The translations under genes and the position numbers were made by a program. Shown piece by piece: positions 1-4,683 of a DNA stretch of 5,147 bases. The DNA lies in NCBI GenBank assembly GCA_028699365.1, contig JAQVUQ010000226.1, positions 1-5,147 on the forward strand, read 5' to 3'. Source of the DNA: a bacterium (GTDB lineage Bacteria; UBP13; UBA5359). The notes beneath the pieces are model-generated. The model did not search any database, was not told the DNA's origin, and worked only from the letters and a program-made list of their open reading frames with translations. How positions within the stretch are numbered: the stretch's first letter is position 1; each line of letters begins with the position of its first letter.

Positions 1-190
1 TACCGTTCATACCTGGCATAACAATATCCATAAAGACTATATCCGGCTGCGAAACCTCTGCCATCTTCAACGCTTCCTGTCCACTGGATGCCATGCCCAC
101 AATTTTTATATCTTCGATTTCCTCCAATATAGTCTTTAATAACCAGGATGATCTTTCATCATCGTCGACAATCAAACATTTGAATTTCAA
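1..190 (-). CDS. Response regulator receiver domain protein, N-terminal part (runs off the left edge)
   Basis: The visible 63 residues form the first half of a CheY-like receiver domain, the phosphorylated switch of a two-component system in the cytoplasm. An LIVDDDE motif at residues 6-12 supplies the acidic Mg2+-binding cluster, and FMDIVMPGMNG (53-63) carries the phosphoacceptor Asp55. The start is a TTG at 188-190. It has a GGAGGT Shine-Dalgarno 8 nt upstream (199-204), an in-frame stop lies just upstream, and the next in-frame Met is only at residue 33, inside the fold. The rest of the receiver and any output domain lie outside the window, so the class (single-domain, DNA-binding, enzymatic) cannot be told. 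No histidine kinase gene is visible. Family assignment is secure, the target is unknown. Confidence 0.93.
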   Translation of the reverse strand, partial: MKFKCLIVDDDERSSWLLKTILEEIEDIKIVGMASSGQEALKMAEVSQPDIVFMDIVMPGMNG

Positions 191-385
191 TTTTACATAC
201 CTCCATCATATTATAATCTGCCAACTTTCTGTAATGCCTCTAATAATAATACGATTGAAAGTGGCATTTCGCTACAGGAAGTTTTCAATTCAGGCCTCAG
301 GAGAACGCCACATATCTTTCGTCGTCTCACTGAGCGCTTTACTCCTCTTGTGTTGCTGAAGTGGACAAAATTACATGGCGCACGC
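191..385 (-). other. Intergenic leader upstream of the response regulator gene
   Basis: There is no gene here that I can support. A perfect 7-bp inverted repeat, ATTGAAA (254-260) and TTTCAAT (283-289), encloses a 5-bp hairpin (GTGGC 261-265 with GCTAC 271-275). A TATAAT lies close to the Shine-Dalgarno (about 207-213), but it has no -35 partner and would start transcription at the ribosome site, so I do not call it a promoter. The real promoter of the response regulator is not obvious. Confidence 0.35.
199..204 (-). promoter_or_regulatory. Shine-Dalgarno of the response regulator gene
   Basis: GGAGGT lies 8 nt before the TTG at 190. It is the main reason for accepting this non-ATG start, because the frame is closed by a TGA a few codons upstream. 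Confidence 0.8.
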
Positions 386-417
386 AAAAAGCCCCCTCCG
401 TTTCCGGAAGGGGCTTT
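386..417 (-). terminator. Intrinsic terminator after tRNA-Asp
   Basis: A GC-rich hairpin (391-400 pairing with 405-414, one mismatch, loop TTTC) is extended by AAA/TTT pairs and followed on the minus strand by TTTTT. It starts 8 nt beyond the CCA end of tRNA-Asp, as expected for the end of the tRNA transcript. The T run is weaker on the plus strand, so the terminator is mainly minus-directed. Confidence 0.85.
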
Positions 418-425
418 GAATTCAG

Positions 426-502
426 TGGCGGAGCTGAAGGGATTCGAACCCTCGATCTTCGCCGTGACAGGGCGATGTCCTAAACCGCTAGACGACAGCT
501 CC
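426..502 (-). tRNA. tRNA-Asp(GUC)
   Basis: This is a complete 77-nt cloverleaf with encoded CCA. The acceptor stem GGAGCTG/CAGCTCC is fully paired, with discriminator G73. The anticodon loop CTGTCAC gives anticodon GUC (complement at 466-468), which reads the Asp codons GAC and GAU. The T loop is TTCGAAT. The D arm (GTCGTCTAG...AGGACA) resembles bacterial tRNA-Glu more than the usual tRNA-Asp. Over 457-499 it matches tRNA-Glu(UUC) in this window at 42 of 43 positions, and the only change is the first anticodon base. A strong promoter lies just upstream and a terminator just downstream, so it can be expressed alone. Confidence 0.97.
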
Positions 503-526
503 AAAACTCTATTAAAGACAATGTAT

Positions 527-554
527 ATTCTAACGCATACTTCGCTTTTGTCAA
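527..554 (-). promoter_or_regulatory. Sigma-70-type promoter of tRNA-Asp
   Basis: The -35 TTGACA (549-554) and -10 TAGAAT (527-532) are separated by 16 nt. The expected transcription start is about 15-20 nt before the tRNA 5' end at 502. The -35 box begins only 2 nt after the CCA of tRNA-Val. Confidence 0.82.
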
Positions 555-556
555 GA

Positions 557-632
557 TGGTGGGCGACACGGGATTCGAACCTGTGACCTCTTGCGTGTGA
601 AGCAAGCGCTCTAACCACTGAGCTAGTCGCCC
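557..632 (-). tRNA. tRNA-Val(CAC)
   Basis: This is a complete 76-nt cloverleaf with encoded CCA and discriminator A73. The acceptor stem is GGGCGAC/GTCGCCC, and D stem GCTC/GAGC and anticodon stem CTTGC/GCAAG are perfect. The anticodon loop TTCACAC gives CAC (complement at 597-599), which reads only GUG; another tRNA-Val (UAC or GAC) must exist elsewhere. The T stem ACAGG/CCCGT contains an A51·C63 mismatch. It lies 6 nt after tRNA-Glu(UUC) and is presumably cut from the same precursor. No terminator follows before the tRNA-Asp promoter, so transcripts probably run on through tRNA-Asp. Confidence 0.96.
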
Positions 633-638
633 ATCTTG

Positions 639-715
639 TGGTGACGCTGGCGGGATTCGAACCCGCGACCTTCGCCGTGAAAGGGCGATGTCCTAAACCG
701 CTAGACGACAGCGCC
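639..715 (-). tRNA. tRNA-Glu(UUC)
   Basis: This is a complete 77-nt cloverleaf with encoded CCA. The acceptor stem GGCGCTG/CAGCGTC has a G2·U71 wobble, and the discriminator is A73. The anticodon loop CTTTCAC gives UUC (complement at 679-681), which reads GAA and, by wobble, GAG. The D and anticodon arms are almost identical to those of the tRNA-Asp downstream. It is charged by the product of gltX in this window. It leads a probable Glu-Val(-Asp) transcript, whose promoter at 716-780 is not strong. Confidence 0.97.
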
Positions 716-733
716 ACGTGCACCCAAACAACA

Positions 734-760
734 ACTATCCAATCAGTTTTTCAATTGCAG
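734..760 (-). promoter_or_regulatory. Possible weak promoter of tRNA-Glu(UUC)-tRNA-Val
   Basis: A terminator at 783-806 implies a start between it and tRNA-Glu(UUC). The best -10-like hexamer is GATAGT (734-739). It has only a poor -35 (CTGCAA, 755-760, spacing 15). A TTGAAA at 749-754 is a better -35 but has no good -10 at 17 nt. This is a tentative call. Confidence 0.3.
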
Positions 761-782
761 GCCATGCTTTAGTCGATTAGAC

Positions 783-806
783 AAAAAACACGGCTTGCGC
801 CGTTGT
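783..806 (-). terminator. Intrinsic terminator after tRNA-Glu(CUC)
   Basis: On the minus strand a stem (about 799-805 pairing with 789-794, loop GCAA, one bulged base) leads into a run of six T (783-788). It begins about 5 nt after the CCA of tRNA-Glu(CUC) and separates that tRNA from the Glu(UUC)-Val pair. Confidence 0.75.
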
Positions 807-810
807 GTTA

Positions 811-886
811 TGGTAGCGCATAGGGGACTCGAACCCCTGTCACCGCCGTGAGAGGGCGGCATCCTAGGCCACTAGACGAATGCGCC
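811..886 (-). tRNA. tRNA-Glu(CUC)
   Basis: This is a complete 76-nt cloverleaf with encoded CCA and discriminator A73. The anticodon stem CCGCC/GGCGG encloses CTCTCAC, giving anticodon CUC (complement at 850-852), which reads GAG only. The T stem AGGGG/CCCCT is perfect. The acceptor GGCGCAT/ATGCGCT ends in a G1·U72 wobble instead of the usual G-C pair. With the UUC isoacceptor 95 nt downstream it completes the set for glutamate codons. It has its own strong promoter and a terminator. Confidence 0.96.
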
Positions 887-899
887 ATAACGTTTTTGT

Positions 900-928
900 A
901 TTCTAACACAAAGATCCGGGTTTGACAA
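900..928 (-). promoter_or_regulatory. Sigma-70-type promoter of tRNA-Glu(CUC)
   Basis: The -35 TTGTCA (923-928) and -10 TAGAAT (900-905) are separated by exactly 17 nt. The predicted start is near 893, a few nt before the tRNA 5' end at 886. It lies 11 nt after the CCA of tRNA-Ser with no terminator between, so read-through from tRNA-Ser is also likely. Confidence 0.87.
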
Positions 929-939
929 GATAAAATCTC

Positions 940-1024
940 TGGCGGAGGGCACAGGATTCGAACCTGCAACCCCTCTCGGGGCGACGGTTTTCAAGACCGC
1001 TTCCTCACCACCCGGGCACCCTCC
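940..1024 (-). tRNA. tRNA-Ser(UGA), with a shortened D-arm region
   Basis: This is an 85-nt class II tRNA with encoded CCA and discriminator G73. The anticodon stem GCGGT/ACCGT encloses CTTGAAA, giving anticodon UGA, which reads UCA and probably other UCN codons. A variable arm CCCC-GAGA-GGGG and a normal T arm (GCAGG/CCTGT with TTCGAAT) confirm the Ser type. The 5' side is odd. Only 17 nt separate acceptor strand GGAGGGT from the anticodon stem, against about 20 in E. coli tRNA-Ser(UGA). The conserved U8 seems used as base 7 (T7·G66 wobble) or missing, A14 appears to be G, and the D stem has only about two firm pairs. It starts 6 nt after the XRE gene and probably shares its transcript. Confidence 0.9.
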
Positions 1025-1030
1025 ACATTA

Positions 1031-1429
1031 CTAGGAACTTCTGACGATCTTTATGTATTTGGACGCAAACCCGAACCCCACCAGAACGTTCTTCCGCTCC
1101 TGGGCATCGAGCTCTTCCGGCATCGAGGCCAGCAGATCGTCCAGCGCATCTTTGAGTAGCGGCTGATCCTCTACTATGTGACCGGCTATCTCCTTTTCGT
1201 CATTGCCGTTATCACTCAGGTAACCGGCCACATGCAGCAGTTGATAAAATGGTATGCCGTATATGGCTGACAGCATATGCAGCTTCCTTATGGACGGTTG
1301 CTTAATCCTGTCGTTCTCCAACTGAGCCAGGTAGTTCTGTGATATCTCTCCACTGGAAAGATTGGTTACATTGCTATAGTTAAGACGAAGGCTCTCACGA
1401 GCAATCCTCAGATAATCGCCAAGACCCAA
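1031..1429 (-). CDS. XRE-family helix-turn-helix transcriptional regulator
   Basis: This is a 132-residue DNA-binding protein with a Cro/cI-type helix-turn-helix over residues 3-71. ISQNYLAQLEN (29-39) is the recognition-helix region, followed by the family's PS-x(9)-YGIPFYQLL ending. The C-terminal 60 residues are acidic and unassigned, perhaps for dimerisation or sensing. I chose the TTG at 1429. It has a GGGGGTGA Shine-Dalgarno 5 nt upstream and gives the typical MGLGDYLRIARESL beginning. The frame stays open to another TTG at 1486, but that codon has no good ribosome site and sits at the predicted transcription start. The gene ends in tandem stops TAG-TAA, 6 nt before tRNA-Ser. The target is unknown, and autoregulation is plausible but not shown. 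Confidence 0.9.
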   Translation of the reverse strand: MGLGDYLRIARESLRLNYSNVTNLSSGEISQNYLAQLENDRIKQPSIRKLHMLSAIYGIPFYQLLHVAGYLSDNGNDEKEIAGHIVEDQPLLKDALDDLLASMPEELDAQERKNVLVGFGFASKYIKIVRSS

Positions 1430-1434
1430 GCCGT

Positions 1435-1442
1435 TCACCCCC
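1435..1442 (-). promoter_or_regulatory. Shine-Dalgarno deciding the XRE gene start
   Basis: GGGGGTGA differs from the ideal GGAGGTGA at one base and lies 5 nt before the TTG at 1429. The alternative TTG at 1486 has nothing comparable. Confidence 0.65.
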
Positions 1443-1492
1443 CGATCTATAATAAATTCTCCGTATCCGTAATTATCAACACGCAAATATCA

Positions 1493-1521
1493 ATTTTATC
1501 CTATTTTATGTATAGCGTCAA
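1493..1521 (-). promoter_or_regulatory. Sigma-70-type promoter of the XRE gene (and tRNA-Ser)
   Basis: The -35 TTGACG (1516-1521) and -10 TAAAAT (1493-1498) have an exact 17-nt spacer. Initiation is expected near 1486, giving a leader of about 55 nt to the preferred TTG start. Two TATCAA copies (1474-1479 and 1488-1493, 14 nt apart, plus-strand sense) overlap the start region and could be an operator half-site pair, which is only a guess. Confidence 0.75.
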
Positions 1522-1552
1522 TACGGACCGGATTGAGGATGAAGGAAGGATC

Positions 1553-2368
1553 TTATCTCTCCTTGGTATACGGTATGGGGATGTATTGAACGGAGGGACG
1601 GCGTTGTGCCGGCTGCGGATAGAGGCCCATCAACTCGTATATCTCCTCGGGCATGTCACAGCTCACTTCCAGCCCCATAGACTTTATCTCCTCAAAGGAG
1701 AGCGGATAGTCATGCGTCCAGCTACCGCTGGTCAGTGCATTAGTTACTGCACGGGCTTTTTCTTCAGGATAACGATCCCTGATAAGTCCGTACATAAACC
1801 GCTCGACCTGCACCATGGCCTTCTCCGCCATATCTGCCAATATCAGGGTTTTGTCGTCGATCTTGTCCACCGTCTTACGGGAGACGGCCCGGAGAACAGA
1901 TATCGCCGGGTACTCGCCCAGTTGAGGATCCACCGGACCCAGCACGGCATTGTAATCCATGACAATGTTATCCGCCGCCAGAGCCAGCATTGTGCCGCCG
2001 GACATGGCATAATGCGGAATAAATACGGTCACCCTGGCTTTGTGGTTTTTCAAGGCACTGGCTATCTGCTCCGCTGCCAGAACAAGACCGCCGGGAGTAT
2101 GCAGAACGATATCGATGGACACATCGTCATCGGTCAGCCGGATTGCTCTGAGAACCTCTTCCGAATCATTAATATCGATATATCTGTAAAAAGGGATTCC
2201 GAAAAGGCTGACTGATTCCTGACGATGGATGAGAAGTATCAGTCGGGAAGAACGTTTGCGCTCCAACTGATTGATATATCGCAACCGGTTCATAAGCAAC
2301 AGCCGTTGCTGCAGCATTGGATATATGATAGACAGAATAATAATGAACCAAAAGATGTTTGTCAGCAC
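1553..2368 (-). CDS. SDH-family ClpP-fold membrane serine protease
   Basis: This 271-residue protein matches the SDH_sah family (ClpP/crotonase-fold proteases related to SppA and the NfeD-linked 1510-N protease). A single hydrophobic segment at residues 4-23 should anchor it in the membrane. The catalytic region holds LHTPGG (89-94), PHYAMSGGT with presumed nucleophile Ser123, and NAVLGPVDPQLG. Lys165 lies about 42 residues after the Ser, close to the spacing of the Ser-Lys dyad in 1510-N, so it is a candidate general base, not a proven one. I start at GTG 2368 because GGAGGT (2376-2381) sits 7 nt upstream and the anchor then begins at residue 4. An ATG at 2401 in the same frame lacks a good site. 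It is the last gene of the gltX transcript. The substrate is unknown; membrane-protein quality control is an inference. Confidence 0.92.
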   Translation of the reverse strand: MLTNIFWFIIILSIIYPMLQQRLLLMNRLRYINQLERKRSSRLILLIHRQESVSLFGIPFYRYIDINDSEEVLRAIRLTDDDVSIDIVLHTPGGLVLAAEQIASALKNHKARVTVFIPHYAMSGGTMLALAADNIVMDYNAVLGPVDPQLGEYPAISVLRAVSRKTVDKIDDKTLILADMAEKAMVQVERFMYGLIRDRYPEEKARAVTNALTSGSWTHDYPLSFEEIKSMGLEVSCDMPEEIYELMGLYPQPAQRRPSVQYIPIPYTKER

Positions 2369-2375
2369 GGTGTCT

Positions 2376-2381
2376 ACCTCC
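2376..2381 (-). promoter_or_regulatory. Shine-Dalgarno deciding the SDH protease start
   Basis: GGAGGT lies 7 nt before GTG 2368. It is inside the longer open frame that begins at ATG 2401, which argues against the longer product. Confidence 0.75.
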
Positions 2382-2390
2382 GCTGCAAAT

Positions 2391-2429
2391 CGGCGGGGCA
2401 TAACAACCGCCTGCGAGTCTATGCCGCCG
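2391..2429 (-). repeat. Inverted repeat (hairpin) in the leader of the SDH protease gene
   Basis: CGGCGGCATA on the minus strand (2420-2429) pairs with TATGCCCCGCCG (2391-2402) apart from a 2-nt bulge, with a 17-nt loop. It lies between the glutaredoxin stop (2466) and the protease Shine-Dalgarno. There is no T run, so it is not a terminator. It could stabilise or process the mRNA or modulate translation. Confidence 0.55.
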
Positions 2430-2465
2430 TACAGTTATATATTCACCAATAACGCTCTTTCTCCT

Positions 2466-2723
2466 CTAACGCTGTTGTTCTTTGATGCTCAACTCGGAAA
2501 GGGCATGATCTATGGAGTTGCGATTGAAACCTATAACGACTACATTATCGATGCGGATTACAGGCACGCCCATCTGGCCGGAGATCATCATCATCTCCTG
2601 GCGTCCCGAAAGATCGTCGGCTACATTGACCTCCTCAAATGAAAGCCCCTTGCCGCGCAGATACTCCTTGGCCTGCTCACAATAGGGGCATGTGGGTGTG
2701 GTATAGATTATTACCTTTGCCAT
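2466..2723 (-). CDS. Small glutaredoxin-like protein (YruB/NrdH type, CPYC active site)
   Basis: This complete 85-residue thioredoxin-fold protein has a redox-active CPYC motif at residues 12-15 (nucleophile Cys12). The GVPV segment (52-55) contains the conserved cis-Pro, and GFNR (65-68) closes the substrate groove. It should be a cytosolic thiol-disulfide carrier, reduced by glutathione, thioredoxin reductase or another low-molecular-weight thiol system. The sequence does not say which. Its length and the absence of extra domains match the YruB-like group. The ATG at 2723 is 1 nt after the TGA of the BON gene, and its GGAGGA Shine-Dalgarno (2728-2733) lies in the last codons of that gene, so the two are probably translationally coupled. 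Confidence 0.93.
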   Translation of the reverse strand: MAKVIIYTTPTCPYCEQAKEYLRGKGLSFEEVNVADDLSGRQEMMMISGQMGVPVIRIDNVVVIGFNRNSIDHALSELSIKEQQR

Positions 2724-2724
2724 A

Positions 2725-3063
2725 TCATCCTCCGTTCTGCGGTTCCGTAGTATCAGGTATCAGTTCGTTCACCACATCGACAACTCCGGGCACTGCCCAG
2801 GCAATGTCTCCGGCCAATCGCTTGTGTTCGAGGTCGGGAACGCTCCCCGTCAGCATCGCGACCCCCTCCTCGACAGCAACCTCGACAGCCGAGCCCTTGA
2901 TATCGTCGCTGGCCGACAGGCTCTCCTCAACATCACGTCTGATCTCGATATCTTCCCTGATACCTGAAACGTTTTCGTAATTGGGCCCGTATAACCCGCT
3001 CTTATATCGAGGAGTACCGTACCATCTGCGATATATCTGGTGATACAATCCGTTCATACCCAT
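2725..3063 (-). CDS. BON-domain protein
   Basis: This is a 112-residue protein. Residues 38-103 form a BON domain (EIRRDVEESL ... VEVAVEEGVAMLTGSV ... AGDIAWAVPGVVDVVNELI), with the conserved glycine turn before the last strand. BON domains bind phospholipids or other ligands and are common in stress-induced and membrane-associated proteins. The first 35 residues are rich in Tyr, Arg and Gly and lack a signal peptide. The frame is open to 3168 inside gltX, but the first 35 codons of that ORF largely overlap the gltX end. I start at ATG 3063 (or ATG 3057); neither has a strong Shine-Dalgarno. It sits 44 nt after gltX and couples to the glutaredoxin gene. The ligand is unknown. Confidence 0.82.
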   Translation of the reverse strand: MGMNGLYHQIYRRWYGTPRYKSGLYGPNYENVSGIREDIEIRRDVEESLSASDDIKGSAVEVAVEEGVAMLTGSVPDLEHKRLAGDIAWAVPGVVDVVNELIPDTTEPQNGG

Positions 3064-3107
3064 TAGAAATGTTTTACCCGCAAAACAGGATTGCAAAACA
3101 ATCTTCC

Positions 3108-4574
3108 CTATACTCGCTCCCTTACAAATTCCGCTGCCTTCCGCAGGCGTATGATGCATTCCTCGCAACCTATCAGTTCCATGGTCTCAAACAGGCCGGG
3201 GCTTGCCTTGCGCCCGGTAAGCGCCAACCTTACGGGATGAATCAACTCTCCTGCCTTGATCTCTTCCGCAGCAGCCAGATTTCGCACCTTCGGCTCTATC
3301 ATCTCAGCCTTGAACGGTTCCATCCCCTGCAACTCTGAAACCAGCTTTTCAAGCCTGTCTGCGGTCTGGGACCGTGTAAACCATTTCTCTGCTGCTTCAG
3401 GTTCGTAACCTTGGGGCCGGATAAAGAAGAATACCACCAGATCGGGGATTTCGCTTAAATAACGCAGGCGCTCCTGAACCAGCTTCAGTGCCTCTTTACT
3501 CTTAAGCACTGTCTCATCGTCCGGTTCTTCCGGTATCAGACCGGCCTGCAGCAGATATGGGAGTCCGGCCTGAAAAAGATCATCCGACGTCATGGCCCTT
3601 ATATACTGGCCGTTCATCCACTCCAGCTTATCGGTATCGAAAACGGCGGGGTTTTTGTTCACCCGCTCGATATTGAACAAGTCGCACAACTCGGTCATAT
3701 CGAATAACTGTTTATCACCATATCCCCAGCCGAGCAGAGCCAGAAAATTAATCATGGCCTGGGGCAATATGCCCTGATCTCTGTAACTTGTCACCGCTGT
3801 GGCGCCATGTCGTTTGCTCAGTCTTGTCCTGTCAGGCCCCATTATAAGAGGTATATGAGCAAACCGGGGAAGTTCAAAGCCCAGGGCCTTGTAAAGCAGT
3901 ATCTGCCGCGGCGTGTTGGAGAGATGGTCCTCGCCTCTGATGACATGGGTTATTCCCATCAGAGCATCGTCCACCACCACAGCAAAGTTATAGGTTGCCA
4001 TACCGTCCGATTTCACGATAACGAAGTCATCGAGCAACGCATTGTCGAAGCTGACCTGTCCCCGCACCATATCATCGACAACTGTCGTTCCGGGAGTCAC
4101 TGCAAAACGCAGGACAGAGGCAGCGCCGGCCTGTAATCTCGACTCACGCTCTCCCGGCGTCAGGCAGCGACACTTTCCACCGTATTTGTATTCGCGCCCT
4201 TCCGCTACGGCACGCGCTCTTTCCGCACTCAGTTCATCGATGGTGCAGTAACAGCGGTAAGCCATGCCGTCACGCTCGAGTCGGTTCATATAACCGGTAT
4301 AGAGATCGATACGTTCGGCTTGAAAGTAAGGTCCGCTGCTGCCGCCTGCCTGCGGTCCTTCATCCCAGGCCAGCCCCAGCCATCTCAATCCCTCCAGGAT
4401 ATCCCGCATGGCTTCCTCGCTGGAGCGCTCCAAGTCAGTGTCCTCGATGCGCAGGATGAATTTTCCACCGGTATTCCTGGCAAAGAGGTAGTTGAACAAC
4501 GCCGTCCTGGCTCCGCCGACGTGAATATATCCCGTCGGACTCGGCGCAAACCTTACTCTGGTCTCTCTCTCCAT
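3108..4574 (-). CDS. gltX: Glutamyl-tRNA synthetase
   Basis: This 488-residue class I synthetase joins glutamate to tRNA-Glu with ATP in the cytoplasm. RFAPSPTG (8-15) and HVGG (18-21, the HIGH motif) begin the Rossmann catalytic domain. IRGEDHLSNTPRQ (212-224) binds substrate, and RLSKR (251-255) is the KMSKS-type loop. Cys108, Cys110, Cys135 and Cys137 match the zinc-binding positions of E. coli GluRS, where the last is His. The C-terminal helical part (about 330-488) is the anticodon-binding domain. Length is slightly above the usual 465-485. ATG 4574 has AAGGGAG (4581-4587) 6 nt upstream. It heads the run of BON, glutaredoxin and protease genes and lies near two tRNA-Glu genes. Whether it also charges tRNA-Gln cannot be judged here. 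Confidence 0.98.
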   Translation of the reverse strand: MERETRVRFAPSPTGYIHVGGARTALFNYLFARNTGGKFILRIEDTDLERSSEEAMRDILEGLRWLGLAWDEGPQAGGSSGPYFQAERIDLYTGYMNRLERDGMAYRCYCTIDELSAERARAVAEGREYKYGGKCRCLTPGERESRLQAGAASVLRFAVTPGTTVVDDMVRGQVSFDNALLDDFVIVKSDGMATYNFAVVVDDALMGITHVIRGEDHLSNTPRQILLYKALGFELPRFAHIPLIMGPDRTRLSKRHGATAVTSYRDQGILPQAMINFLALLGWGYGDKQLFDMTELCDLFNIERVNKNPAVFDTDKLEWMNGQYIRAMTSDDLFQAGLPYLLQAGLIPEEPDDETVLKSKEALKLVQERLRYLSEIPDLVVFFFIRPQGYEPEAAEKWFTRSQTADRLEKLVSELQGMEPFKAEMIEPKVRNLAAAEEIKAGELIHPVRLALTGRKASPGLFETMELIGCEECIIRLRKAAEFVRERV

Positions 4575-4683
4575 CTCAATCTCCCTTAACGAGTTCCATG
4601 TTCACCGTTCAGAATTATTAAACAAAAAGCTTAAGCAGTCTGCCTGGAAACGTTGAACTTTTGAACCTTGAACCTCACTATAG
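4575..4683 (-). other. gltX leader region
   Basis: The region between the predicted promoter and gltX is about 100 nt long and contains no gene. It carries three copies of TTGAAC (plus-strand sense) at 4653-4658, 4661-4666 and 4668-4673. I looked for a T-box (the GGTGGNACCGCG-type element) and did not see one. The function of the repeat is unknown. Confidence 0.5.

Noticed and set aside
261-275. Sigma-54 promoter (TGGCAT...TACA, plus strand)
   Set aside because: Poor match at the -12 element and no plus-strand gene downstream.
254-289. CRISPR-repeat remnant (ATTGAAA ends)
   Set aside because: There is only one inverted pair, with no repeated unit or spacers.
211-723. 170-codon open frame on the minus strand over the tRNA cluster
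   Set aside because: It reads through tRNA-Asp, tRNA-Val and tRNA-Glu(UUC) and the terminator. The peptide repeats GLGHRP-TAK-GSNP, a typical tRNA translation artefact.
940-1429. tRNA-Ser plus XRE regulator as an integrated element with an att site
   Set aside because: Elements normally insert at the tRNA 3' end, which here faces other tRNAs. There is no integrase and no repeated tRNA end.
1508-2215. 235-codon plus-strand open frame
   Set aside because: It is antisense to the SDH protease, whose family motifs are unmistakable. No Shine-Dalgarno or recognised domain.
3064-3168. N-terminal extension of the BON protein into gltX
   Set aside because: Much of it overlaps the gltX coding end and resembles no BON protein; ATG 3063 just after gltX is the simpler start.
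3807-4136. Plus-strand open frames within gltX (also 3592, 4042, 4320)
   Set aside because: All are shadows of gltX with no start signals or family features.
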